Assembly (NCBI GenBank): GCA_050084985.1
Contig: JBITNC010000001.1
Location: 99,200,001 to 99,264,000 of the forward strand
DNA: 64,000 nucleotides
Source: Nageia nagi
Lineage: Eukaryota > Pinophyta
Direction: 5' to 3'
Positions 46,310-56,689 of the stretch are shown in pieces; positions within the stretch are counted from its first letter, which is position 1; every line of letters starts with the position of its first letter. The translations under genes were made by a program, and so were the position numbers. The notes under the pieces are model-generated. The model did not search any database, had not been told where the DNA came from, and was given only the letters and a program-made list of their open reading frames with translations.

Positions 46310-47731
46310 GGTAATATATTTAAAAAAAAAACATATACAGATTCAAAAATTAAAAATTCTATTATTACAAATTAACAAGTTTATTTATTAATTACAATAT
46401 TTTTATAAAAAAATCCAAATAAAAAATGTCCAGCCATCCATTCATGCCCTCCTTTGCTTTAGTAGACAATATTGCAAGTTTTTAAAACATTGCATGTTTT
46501 CAACATTCAAGCTTATATATATATATATTAATATATATAAAATATTTACAACTTACTTAATTACTAAATTACTTTATTTATGTGCTATTTTACAAAGTTA
46601 ATTTAAGCACTTAATAACTTTTTTAATCTTGCATGAGTTAATGTAAGCTTGGATTAATGTGGATGAATACATTTATCACATACAAGTATTCATTGTTAGC
46701 ATGAATTATTTTTTTGTCTTAATATTCATATTAATTATGCATGCAAACTTGTGTTTGGGTATTTTTTAAAAGAGAAATATTTTTAAATGTATAATTTAAA
46801 TTTTTTTTCCTAAAGCATAATTATTTTACATGTGCATGGCTAATGGAATTATTTATTTTTAAGTAACAAGGGGGAGAACTTAATGAACCTTTTTTGTATA
46901 GAGATCTATTAGGGATTTTTAACAATACCCATTGGACTCTTAGAGTTCAAATGTTTTTACTTAAATTGATGTTGTTAAAAGAGATCCATTTGGGGTTGTA
47001 ATAAAACCCATTAGAATCTTTATCTCATACCTATAGTAAAAGTGTGGATGAAGTTTATATTTAAAGCATTTTTATTATTTTGCATTTTATACACACAAAG
47101 TATGTAAAACATTGAAAAATGATTTTCTTAAAATGAACACATCCTCATGATTATTATATGACATGACTTGTTTAGGGAGCCATGAGGTGAGGATAAGGTA
47201 TACTAGAGCCTTTTTAATCTGATGACTCAAGTGGTGAAAATTTCATAATTCTCAATTGTACCTAAGTCCTTTGTTAGTCTAAATTTAACTTCATATAGGT
47301 GGATAGGCATGTATGTAGTGATACCATACGTTAATCCATCCATTTAGGGATTATCTTGATAACCTAGGAGGAAAATTTAAAACTTAATCATGATTATTAA
47401 TTTAGTTGATCCAATATACGTCACAACCTTGGAAAATAACTAGTACTTATTCTTATAAGAGTATATTGCTACCCAAGGGGAACTAGTTAAGGATTGGTAG
47501 GACTTGGGCTCCTTGTGGGCATTCACATGAAAGCTTAATTTTTAAATAAGAAAACAAGCCTCAACTCTTTACAATTATCCTTGGTGCTGAAGATGTTGGA
47601 TGTATGGTTATTATTCTTATTATTAGTTCAGCATTTGATTTGTTGATTAGTTCATACATGTATTTGTATGATTTGTTTTCAAAATTCAAGATATATGCTT
47701 ACATTATTTATATCCATATTATTTTGTAGCA

Positions 47732-48470
47732 ATGGAAGACTCTTTTGCACCCAAGCATATCTTAGATGGTTCCAAATTTGGCATTTGGAAACCTAGAATA
47801 AAAGTAGAACTTCAAGCATGAAAACTTTGGATGATTTTTAGTGAAAACCAAGTTGCTCCATCTGGGAGAAGGAACTTGAAGCTTACAACATAAAGAATGA
47901 TTTGGTAACCTATATGATCTTTTATGCAATTTCATATGAGATCTTTCTCATGATATCTTCTTCAAACTTTGCAAAAAAAGCTTAGGATAAACTAAAGAGT
48001 ATTTATCTTAGCACTAAAGCCTCTAAGAGGTTTACCATTATTCAAAAACTACTACAAACTCATCAAGAAGAAAAAGAAAGTGTTGTAATATATTTAAATA
48101 AGGTCATTGATCTTAGGACATAGCTTGTAGGATGTGGTTGTAATTGGATCAATGATGAATTTTTGACTTTCATCATCCTTCAAAGCCTTTTTGCTAAATT
48201 TAGCCATTTTGTGACTATTATTGAAACTAAGATTGATGATGAGAAAGAAGTGGTCTCCTTGGAAAGTCTATATAGTAATCTATTAAAACATGAGGAAACA
48301 CTTAACAATAAAGATTTGCTCACCACTCCCAAGGAATCCTCTATGGCACTAGGACCAATGAAACCTCACTTCAAAAAGAAGGGTCATAATCAAAAGAATA
48401 GTTCTCATGCTCCTAAGAAGAACTTCAAGAATGGTGGAAACAAAAAAGATTATGGTTAAGATAAGTCTAA
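47732..48470 (+). pseudogene. gag: Copia gag (capsid), decayed
   Basis: ATG at 47732 begins MEDSFAPKHILDGSKFGIWK, the usual start of a plant copia gag ('..L.G.NF..W'), followed by PRIKVELQA and a TGA that was probably CGA. Further on SKRFTIIQKLLQTHQEEKES-like sequence (48030-48080) and the open block 48163-48459 (TFIILQSLFAKFSHFVTIIE, then DEKEVVSLESLYSNLLKHEE) match the 'L..LP..Y..F...L' and 'L....L...L...E' portions. A basic linker rich in Lys/Asn/Ser/His follows (KKGHNQKNSSHAPKKNFKNG). Confidence 0.85.
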
Positions 48471-48489
48471 GAGAAACAAAGATAAATTT

Positions 48490-48645
48490 GATGGAAATTA
48501 TAATTTTTGTAACATTTATGGTCATATGGAAGCTGATTACCATAAGAAAAAGAAAAAGCAAGATAGAGATTGTAATTTTTGTGGCATCTATGGCCATAAA
48601 AAATTTGATTACTTTAAGAAAAAGAAAGGTCAATATGGAAAAAGA
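48490..48645 (+). pseudogene. gag: Two zinc knuckles of copia gag, both damaged
   Basis: Reads Y-N-F-C-N-I-Y-G-H-M-E-A-D-Y-H-K and then C-N-F-C-G-I-Y-G-H-K-K-F-D-Y-F-K. Against C-x2-C-x4-H-x4-C, the first knuckle has lost Cys 1 and Cys 4 (both Tyr) and the second has lost Cys 4 (Tyr). TGC/TGT to TAC/TAT is a G-to-A change each time. The tandem knuckles and the Lys-rich spacer indicate RNA binding in the ancestral protein. Confidence 0.8.
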
Positions 48646-48734
48646 TATAGAAAATCAAATAATTCTAATAATAAGAAGAAGAACAAACATTCTAGTTATT
48701 TTATCACTTTTTACTCTAAGTCTTGCACTTTTTC

Positions 48735-48955
48735 CCATGATTAGATTATTGATTCTAGATGCACTAATCACATGTGTTTTGAAAAAGATAAGTTTGAAAA
48801 CTTTCATAAGTATAGAAAAGATGCAGTTTGTGATAGGTGATAGTTTAGTCCTTGAAGTTCAAGATATTGGAAGTGTGTGGTTGCAAGAAAGAATTCTTGA
48901 GAATATGCTTTATGTACCTAAACTCACTATGAATCTTCTTTCCATAGTTTAGGTT
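48735..48955 (+). pseudogene. pol: Copia protease, decayed
   Basis: Starts with IIDSRCTNHMCFEKDKF (48745-48800), the plant copia 'DSGAT.H[IM]' active site with Gly to Arg and Ala to Cys. It continues ..GDSLVLEVQDIGSV.. in another frame and ends LENMLYVPKLTMNLLSI, the standard 'L.NVLYVP.L..NLLS' end of the domain. Confidence 0.8.
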
Positions 48956-49074
48956 GCAAAGAAAGGTTACTCTTTTGAGTTTACCTCACACTCTTGGTGC
49001 ATGAAACAAGGGTCTTGCTACTTTGATGAAAGGATTAGTGAAAGATTATCTTTACATTATGGATCAATCTCTAA

Positions 49075-50030
49075 CAAATATGTGCCTTGTAACTAATGTT
49101 TGGTTTAGAGGAAATATTCAACATCATAATTTAGGCCACCTTAACCATAAGAATATTTAAATTATGAAAGATTATGAACTTGTGTAAGATTTGCCTACAA
49201 TATCACATATAATTGGTCTTTGTGAGAAATGCATTCTAGGTAAAATGAATTGGCAAAAATTTTCTAAGAATATGGCAACTAGAGAAACTCAACTTCTTTA
49301 GGTTGTGCATTTAGATTTGATGGGTCCATTTACAATTAAGTATTTAGAGAGAGCATCCTATGTTTTGACCTTTATTATAACTTTAGTAAGATGACATTTG
49401 GTTATGTTTTAGAACATAAGGATCAAACCTTTAATAAGTTCAAAGATTTCAAAGCCTTGGTAGAAAATTAGTCTGATTCAAAATTAAGATGTTAAGATTT
49501 GATAATGGGGGTGAGTATAATAGTAATGAATTCAATGATTATTATACCAATTATGGAATCAAGAGGTAATTTACAATCTCTTATACTCTTCATCAAAATG
49601 GTGTAGCTAAAGGAAGAATAGAACCATTCAAAAAATAGCTAGATGTATGTTGGGTGATCTTCCTAGCTTCTTATGAGGTGAAACTATAAATAATATAATC
49701 TACATCTTAAATAGATGTTCTACAAAATAAATTTAAGGAAAAACTCCATATGAGGCATGGAAAGGAAAGAAACCTAACATCTCTCACTTTAGGGTCTTTG
49801 GTTGTGATGCTTATGCTTTTGTTGTTCTTGAGAAAAAGAAGATGGATAAGAGATCAAAAAAGTGTATCTTTGTTAGTTATAATAATCAACATAGAGGCTA
49901 CATGTTGTATCAACCTTCAGCTAGAGTAGTTTTTATCTTAAGGGATGTTAAGTTAAATGAACTTCCTAAAGAATTTGCTTCTTGTGAAAACCTAGATAAG
50001 AATGATGATTCTTCTACTGCACCTATTTGA
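49075..50030 (+). pseudogene. pol: Copia integrase, decayed
   Basis: The HHCC-type pre-integrase region near 49120-49260 reads HHNLGHLNHKNI, then LCEKCILGKMNWQKF ('CE.C..GK....F'). The core near 49300-49640 has VVHLDLMGPFTIKYLERASY ('..D..GP.....G..Y'), then RFDNGGEYNSNEFNDYYTNY ('..DNGGE[YF].S.EF..YC..+GI'), and a tail KTPYEAWKGKKPNISHFRVF (49740-49800). The open block 49842-50030 (KKCIFVSYNNQHRGYMLYQP, with YNLY-type spacing) is the C-terminal part. The core Asp-Gly-Gly-Glu context is kept, but frameshifts occur. Confidence 0.85.
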
Positions 50031-50159
50031 ATGGATGTTAGTATAGATTTATCACCTAAAGAATAAAACTCCCCAACACAAAGGATAACAATGAGTATAA
50101 CACTTAATAAATCCTTATTTACAAAAATTGATAGTAAGAATGAGCCCTCATCATTAAAA

Positions 50160-51275
50160 GAAGCTTCCAAGTAGGAATGTTAGATGAATGCCATGAAAGT
50201 GGAGTATGAGGCTCTAATGAAGAATCAATCTTGGGATTTGGTTCTTATCCTAATGAACATAATGTGATTGGTAATAAATGGGTTTATAAGGTCAAATATA
50301 ATTTAGTTGGAGAAATTAAGATGTACAAAGCAAGATTAGTAACCAAGGGTTTTATTTCAAAAATATGGAATTGATTATGAGGAAACCTTTGCTCCAATGG
50401 CAAAGATGTGTACTATCAAGGTAATTCTTACTCTTTCAACAAATCAAGGATCAAAAATTTTTCAACTTGATGTGAAGAGTGCTTTTCTCAATTGTGACTT
50501 AGATGTGGAAATCTACATGAATCAACAAAAAAAATTTGTTGTGAAAGGTAAAGAATCTTTTATTTGTAAGTTAAAGAAGTCTTTGTATAGACTTAAGTAA
50601 GCACCTAGGGTCGGGTACCATAAGATTTCAAGATTCTTTGAGGACATTGGTTTTTTTAAATACTTTTTTGATATAGATCTTTATGTGTTCAACCAAGGAT
50701 AAGATTTAATCTTGATTATTCTTTATATTGATGATATATTGATTACAAGGAACAATATAGTTCTCATCTAAGAGTGCATCTACAAACTTAAGGCAACCTT
50801 CAAAATGATAGACCTTGGTCTATTGCACTACTACATTAGTATGTAAGTGTACCAATATCAAGATTGTACTTACCTCAATCAATCTAAGTATATCTCAAAT
50901 ATTTACATTTTGGAATGGAAGAGTGCAAGCATGTTGCAAACCCTATCTCTCTTAAAATCACTATGTCTCTTAGTTCCAACTCTTAGTTGGTAGATACTAT
51001 AGCTTATAGGAAACCTATTGGTAGTATTCTTTACTTGACTATCTCTAGGCCAGATATTACCTTTTATATGAATTTGATGGCTTGCTTTATGCAAAAGTCA
51101 TATGTTGAGTACTTCAATGTTGTTAAGCAAATTTTGAGATATGTTGCAAGCACTAAGAATCTTGCTCTCAAATATGACAAGTTACCTTTATTTGTTCTCT
51201 TAGGTTTTTTAGATTCTGATTATGGAAGAGATAGAAATGATAGAAAATTAACCTTTTCTTATGTCTTTAGTATTG
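50160..51275 (+). pseudogene. pol: Copia reverse transcriptase, decayed
   Basis: In order: EYEALMKNQSWDLV (50200-50240), KYGIDYEETFAPMAKMCTIK (50363-50420), FQLDVKSAFLNCDLDVEIYM (50461-50520), the catalytic Asp-containing block, then KKSLYRLK-stop-APR (Gln to TAA, 50572-50608), ILYIDDILITRNN with YIDD intact at 50724-50735, then ..FKMIDLGLLHYYISM.., GSILYLTISRPDITFYMNLM (51014-51075) and VKQILRYVASTKNLALKYDK (51125-51180). The spacing is normal for the family. Stops and at least three frame changes. Confidence 0.9.
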
Positions 51276-51690
51276 GTTCAGGTGCTATCTCTTGAGCTTC
51301 TAAGAAGCAACCTATTACTACACTCTCTACCATAGAGGCTGAATACCATGCAATGTCACTTGCAGCCCAAGAAGCCATCTAGTTGAGGCATCTTATAAAA
51401 ATAGTTAGGTATGAGCAAGTTATTCCATCTCAAATTTCTTCAAAAAATCAATTAGCTATTGCTTTAGCAAAGAATCCTATTTTCTATTAGAGAACAAAGC
51501 ACATAGAAATCCAAGCTCACTTCATCAGAGAGAAGGTTTTGGATGGTCATCTACACTTGTTGTATTATCCATTAGTCCTAAGCTCTTTTGATCTATTCAC
51601 CAAGCCCCTTCCTAAATCTCAATTTTGTAAGCTTAAGGAGTTTATTAGATTGATGAATTTTCCCTTAAAAGGGAAGTTAATGTTGAATTC
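51276..51690 (+). pseudogene. pol: Copia RNase H, decayed
   Basis: The 'D[SA]D.....R.S' motif begins at LDSDYGRDRNDRKLTFSYVF (51213-51272). Then GAIS-stop-ASKKQPITTLSTIEAEYH (51283-51350; Trp at the stop), the highly conserved 'W.SKKQ..V..ST.EAEY' block. Next LAAQEAI, IFY-stop-RTKHIEIQAHFIREKV (51480-51540; 'RTKHI.I..HF.R') and SFDLFTKPLPKSQFCKLKEF (51588-51648). Pol ends at about 51,690. Confidence 0.9.
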
Positions 51691-51972
51691 TTATTGAATC
51701 CATTATCATTTATTCCTTATTAATAAAGGTGATCAACTTTTGTTTGGTTTGTATCTTTTATTTATACATTCCTCTATTGGTAACTATAAGTATGAGCTTG
51801 GATGACTTATAGTGTATAGCAAATCGAAGCACATTGTATCAGCAAAAAAATTCTTGATGCAATAATTGCAACTCTAGTCATCTAAATTTGTCTCTCCTAA
51901 TTTATTCACTAGACATATTAAGAACTTTGTCTGCTCACTTTGATAGTTTCTTATGGTAGTGAAGTTGTTCTT

Positions 51973-51981
51973 AAGGGGGAG
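51973..51981 (+). promoter_or_regulatory. PPT-like sequence inside copia element 1
   Basis: AAGGGGGAG followed by TG, identical to the true PPT at 52658-52666 plus the LTR's first two bases. No LTR follows here. Confidence 0.5.
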
Positions 51982-51988
51982 TGAAGTC

Positions 51989-52008
51989 TGAATTCATATA
52001 TGAATTCA
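51989..52008. repeat. Perfect 20-bp palindrome
   Basis: TGAATTCATA followed by its exact reverse complement, 8 bp after the internal PPT-like sequence. Role unknown. Confidence 0.85.
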
Positions 52009-52657
52009 TGTTTGTAATGATAACTTCATCTCTAGGAGGATTTTTTATTGTATATTGTTGATCTAAATGTACACCTCTATTGTTAGTTCGCTCTCTATGA
52101 GGAACTCATGGTACATTGTTTTGTTATCACTATGTGAGGAATCAGTATGTGTTTGTTGGCACTATTTGGTTATCCATATGTGAGTTTGTTATAAATGAAT
52201 ATGCTCTCATTTGATCAAAAAATGTTTCAAATATATAGTAGATGACTATAAATATTGGTTTACCATCTTTATGATGAATTTTTGTGCATCATTGATCAAT
52301 TTGTGGATGACATTACTTAGTTCATTTATCTTGTGATTGAAATAAATGTTTATATAATGCATCTAACTTGTATTGTTTATGAGATTCTTGTAGCTTGTAG
52401 GTTGCATCTTGAGAATGCAGGTTACTTTATATAGTATCAACTCAAAGTTGATTGACTATACTTATAGTAAATCTAGTTGTGGTTAATAATTGTATTGTAA
52501 ACTATTTTATCAAATGGTGTCATAATGAGTCTCAAACTAAGATCTTGCTTATTTCTTAATATGTAAAAGTTCTTATCTCCACTTGTATCTTTTTGGAGGA
52601 GAACTCTCTCTCTTACTCTCTCTCTTCTTTCTCTAAGCTCTATCTCAATATTACAAT

Positions 52658-52666
52658 AAGGGGGAG
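52658..52666 (+). promoter_or_regulatory. Polypurine tract of copia element 1
   Basis: AAGGGGGAG immediately before the 3' LTR. Confidence 0.85.
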
Positions 52667-53136
52667 TGTTAGAATTTATAATGTAATATTGTATTATATT
52701 ACTCTTTAAATGTAAATTCACTTAATGCTTAAAGTATCTTTAGATACCTTAAATCATTAAGGGAATAAAAATAGAAAGAGGAATAAATATAGAAATAAGA
52801 TTAACATAGAAACATCTTTAACCTTACCCTTGGGTTAAAGGGAGGTTAAAGGGTGGGTTTCTCCTTATAAATTGAGAGGTACCCCTCCTCTCATTGTATT
52901 GGAATTGTTGTAAAGTTAAGATTAAGATTTAAAGAGAGAGTATATATTCTATAAGAGAGTAATTCAAAATAAGAAGATCTTAGTTAGTGGACGTACTCTC
53001 AAAGAGGGAGGAACCACTTATATCTTGTGTTAGTTATGAGATTGCCTTATGTTATTGAGTTTTTGTATTGATGTTGTTTGAACCCCCATGAGATCTTAGT
53101 AGTTTAGATTTTATTTAGAAAGGATTAAATTCATCA
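52667..53136 (+). repeat. 3' LTR of copia element 1
   Basis: TGTTAGAATTTATAATG to ATTCATCA, keeping canonical TG..CA ends that the 5' LTR has lost. The same TATA/GAGGTACCCCT block occurs at about 52866-52890. Confidence 0.95.
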
Positions 53137-53141
53137 ATCAT
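53137..53141. repeat. Target-site duplication, right copy (ATCAT)
   Basis: Matches 45379-45383 exactly. Confidence 0.9.
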
Positions 53142-53660
53142 AGCCTATAATTAATTAGGAAATACAAGTAGGAGAGTCAACTCCAAGAGGCCAAGATCCA
53201 TGAATGGGCATAGGATCTAGAGTAGCATACATACGAGTGTGGATAAATACTAGATACTAGGAAGTCAAATAACATTAAGCATAGTTAGAGAGAGCTAGAG
53301 ATTTCATAGACCGTAGTGAGTATGAGTCATCACCTAAATGACCAACATGGATTCCTAGAGAGATAGGATAGATGGATTCAAATTTATAAGGTAAAGTTCA
53401 TACAAAGAACCATTCCATTGTTAGATATCCTATTGAGTTCTTAGAGCAAGATTTATAGGACTATGGTACACACATGGCCTCTAGGAGTACAAATGTAATG
53501 AGCTCATCACATACGACCTCCCATCCACATGACAAGACTAGACCTACAGGAGGTAGAGTTTTAGAGATATCTTAGTCTATGGCAAGACTACATGAGAGAT
53601 CTCCATCTTCTTCTTGATAACTTTAAGAATTGAATATGGTAATGAGATACACATATTTTG
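53142..53660 (+). pseudogene. C-terminal half of the coiled-coil-like ORF split by copia
   Basis: Continues in the frame of 45171-45383: SL-stop-LIRKYK-stop-ESQLQEAKIHEWA-stop-DLE-stop-HTYECG, then LDTRKSNNIKHS-stop-RELEIS. Most stops are TAG at positions that look like Gln. Charged and Leu/Gln-rich, it suits a coiled coil. Downstream, MSHHLNDQHGFLER and later RLDLQEVEF and LWQDYMRDLHLLLDNFKN stay in this frame. The exact in-frame continuation across the insertion supports a real former coding region. Family unknown. Confidence 0.5.
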
Positions 53661-53777
53661 GCTAATGGACTACATAGGCTAGATTAGACATATGATATGA
53701 GTGTATATCGTTAGATGATATTTTTGTATCAGAGCACTCTGGATGGCTTATGTATTTTTAATAATGGCTTATTCCAT

Positions 53778-53779
53778 AC

Positions 53780-53824
<45 letters not shown>

Positions 53825-53839
53825 CACACACACACACAA
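53778..53839. repeat. (AC)n microsatellite
   Basis: About 30 AC units with one break (ACAACA). Confidence 0.95.
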
Positions 53840-54604
53840 TAGTTTGCTTATGTGTTGATTTGAAATCATGGTGAATGTATTTATATCATTTTTATTATTA
53901 CGATGATTATGGTATGTGATGGTTCAATTCATGCATGTTTTATTATTACACATATGAGATGGTTATAATGTTTTTTTTTTTTTTTAGGTGTATGAGTTTT
54001 AATGTGCTAAATGAGATCTTGTTCCTCCAATTTTATGAAATAATGTAAGGAAATCCATTCAATAGTCCCAACCCATGGTGAGAAATGATGAGAACATGAA
54101 CTATTATCAACTGTGAAATAAATAAGTGGATACAATAATCAATGCAAATAGGTTTGGAATTGTCTTCCATATGAATGTGTAAGATGATTTCTATGCCCAA
54201 TTGGACTAAGAAGGATGTGTCATCTAATGGTTCCATGACCTTTACAAATTATTAAGAAATTACAATTAAAAATGAAGCAAGTACACTACATTGAAGATAA
54301 GCCAAATGATTGATGCTAAGAATGTGTGACTAGTGGTTTTCATATCCCCAAAAAAGGTAGAAAATATTAAAATCAAGAGACCATATAAGTGTTGATACTA
54401 AATTTCAAGATCCATCTTGATGAAACAAAAATTTGCTATATGAAAAGAGACCCTCATAGCTACTTAGTATAGCTTACATAGGAATCATTCCTAAATGGGC
54501 ACATAAACCAAAAGGAAAAGTCAAATAATGCTGAATCTCATTGTAAAATGATGGGAATGATAAGATAAAAATAAGAAATTAATGGATTTATGCAATAATT
54601 AAGA

Positions 54605-54607
<3 letters not shown>
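53840..54607. other. Spacer between the split ORF and the Tat integrase
   Basis: Apart from the poly-T run, nothing recognisable. It is probably the untranslated 3' region of the minus-strand Tat element. Confidence 0.35.
53970..53987. repeat. Poly-T run
   Basis: About 18 T in a row. No element tail was identified beside it. Confidence 0.8.

Positions 54608-54608
<1 letters not shown>

Positions 54609-54669
<61 letters not shown>
54609..54669. repeat. (TA)n microsatellite
   Basis: About 30 TA units with one AA break. Confidence 0.95.
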
Positions 54670-54709
54670 AGAACACAAGATGCGAGATAAATAAAGACCA
54701 AGCTAACAA

Positions 54710-55800
54710 ATAGGAAAACCATGCCTCCCCCTTTATGTGGAAGGGTTTAAGGTGTTTAATATTAATTGGTTTAGCCTCTTATACCCCTTCTAGGGTAGCC
54801 AAGTGATATGCCCCTGATCCAAATTTGTATTGAATCACATAGGGCCCTAACTAGTTTGGAGCAAAATTATCCCTTAGAATTCACTCTAAATGTGAATGTT
54901 ACTAGTTTTTATTTAAGACCACATCAACCTATGTAAAACTCTTGAGGCCTAATAATTTTATTGTAAGTTTTCTTAATATTATTTTGGTAAACTTTTAATT
55001 GCTTTAAGGCATTGACATGCCTCTCATCTAGCAACACCAATTGGTCTAATCTAGTTAGATGAGTCTCTAGTTTTAGAATAATATCTTGCAATGAAATATG
55101 CAAGGAGGGGATCTCAAGCTCCAAGGACATATGGACTTAGGCCTATACACTAATTAAAAATATTTGGCATATGTAGGAGTGGTAATGCTAATTTTGTAAG
55201 CCCACATGATGAGTGATATCTAAATGTGCCAATCCTTGTGTGATATGTTGATACTTTTCTTAAGGATTGGCATTATGGTCTTGTTTATTTCTTCTAAATT
55301 CCCATTACCTTGTGGATAAAAAGGTGTAGAAAATATTTGTTTAATCTTATATCTATAAAAAAAATTTGCATTTCCTTATTCTTGAATTTCAGACCATTAT
55401 TTGAAATTATCTACATAGGTATGCTAAATTGACTAATAATATTATTCTCTATAAATTCCATAATTGTGGAATCCTTAGTGAATACCATGGGGCTACTTCT
55501 ACCCACTTTGTGAAATATTCAATGGCTATAATGATTAAATTATTCCCTCAAGATGAATGTGAGTTGAATTGGCCAATCAAATCAAACTCCCATCTAGAGA
55601 ATGGACACATAGCCTGAATGGTTGCAATGCTTGAGAAATGTGTGTGTTAGATTCCCATGTTGTTAACACTTTATACACTTCTTGACATAGTTGTGACAAT
55701 CTCTCTCAATAGTGGGCTAGTAATATCCCATTCATCATTACTCTCTTGGAAATCATATATATACTAAAGTGCTCACCACAAGTACCATCATGACATGTAT
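54710..55800 (-). pseudogene. pol: Tat-lineage integrase, decayed
   Basis: Inserts element DNA. From 55,720 down: PTIERDCHNYVKKCIKC-stop-QHGN, the HHCC zinc-binding end ('GYYWPTM..D...YVR.C..CQ..'). Then ..FDWPI.. and a HKVGRSSPM segment (frame-shifted 'F.KWVEA.P'), ENNIISQFSIPM-stop-IISNNG and FKNKEM ('..R[FY]G.P..I.SDNG..F.N'). The open block 55130-54924 reads SLELEIPSLHISLQDII and RLDQLVLLDERHVNALKQLK, then YQNNIKKTYNKIIRPQEFYI, the typical tail. The last block (54,880-54,740) contains FAPN and LGPYVIQYKFGSGAYHLATL, the C-terminal domain. Some catalytic positions are lost to frame changes. Confidence 0.8.
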
Positions 55801-56099
55801 GCATAACAATTATTTTCCCTGGCCACTCTAAAAAATGAAAGAGCACTCCATAATAATGCCTCTTATATAAAACATCACTTAGAATGGTGTACTTAATGCA
55901 TTTTTGTTTGAATTATCATTTTTTAATGGTATACATGGTGGAGATTAAGGTCCCCCAGTTAAGAAAATCCTTAAAGTGGTGATACCATAAATCCTTAGAT
56001 ACAACATTGAGCTCATTAACTTATGGTGGGGGATCCTTATGTTACAAGGGTAAATCTAGGGAGGACTTATTCATATTGATCAATTCCATATGCATGACC

Positions 56100-56430
56100 C
56101 TTCAAAATAAATTTTGGGAAATCAAGGATCCCAAAGATGCCATTGTATCTACAAATCTATTTAAGGATCTAGGGGTAGCCTCAAGATCACATGCTTTGGA
56201 ATGTTCTAATAAAGTTTCAACCATGGTATTATACAACTTAATACATGGTTGGTTACAAGCATAGATACCCTTAATTTGATTAACAATTATTAAAGAGTCA
56301 CCATATATCTTGAGGTGTTCATACTTCATCTTTATTGCTAATTTCAAGCTAAGGATGAGTGCTTCATACTTATAATTATTTTTCATGCACTCAAATAATA
56401 GTTTAAAGGACACATGCATTGGAACACCCT
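56100..56430 (-). pseudogene. pol: Tat-lineage RNase H, decayed
   Basis: The open frame 56419-56102 (complement) reads FECMKNNYKYEALILSLKLA, then KYEHLKIYGDSLIIVNQIKG and later YNTMVETLLEHSKACDLEAT, then FVDTMASLGSLIS. This matches the 'F.CTNN.AEYEALI.GL.A....I..L.I.GDS.L[VI]..Q..G' domain. The first Glu of the catalytic set is Lys (NNYKYEA). It is close in sequence to the Tat fragment at 36072-36383, so the two belong to related elements. Confidence 0.85.
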
Positions 56431-56689
56431 AAGGTATTATCATATCAAAATACATTATCATAGAGAGATCCATCGAAATACATTATCATATCAAAATCCT
56501 CTTGTTTTATTGCCTCCTCAATCTCAAACACATGAAATAAATTACTATTTGATAACTCAATGTGTAGAGGAACATCATTTTACTGAGGTGCCTCTCCCAA
56601 TAGATCAGTTATAACTTGACCCTTTATAGATTTTTGATTGATAAACTTAAGGTCAAACTTAATAAGAAACATGATCCATTTTACCACTC

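Larger units (their letters stand above)
45384..53136 (+). mobile_element. Ty1/copia retrotransposon, structurally complete
   Basis: Two LTRs of 467 and 470 bp, a perfect 5-bp target duplication, PBS, gag, protease, integrase, RT, RNase H in copia order, and a PPT. The two LTRs differ at roughly 40 positions by eye (about 9%), most of them C/T or G/A, so the insertion is old but younger than its surroundings. Every ORF has stops. A ~1.9 kb untranslated leader precedes gag and ~1 kb lies between RNase H and the 3' LTR. I cannot place it in a named copia lineage. Confidence 0.95.

Noticed and set aside
48407-48952. 181-codon plus-strand open frame, the longest in the window
   Set aside because: It runs in a different frame over the copia zinc knuckles and protease. 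Only its last part (..LENMLYVPKLTMNLLSI) coincides with real protease sequence after a frameshift; the rest is a Lys/Ile-rich shadow.
53778-53839. Z-DNA-forming regulatory tract
   Set aside because: An (AC)n run of this size is an ordinary microsatellite; nothing nearby suggests a promoter.
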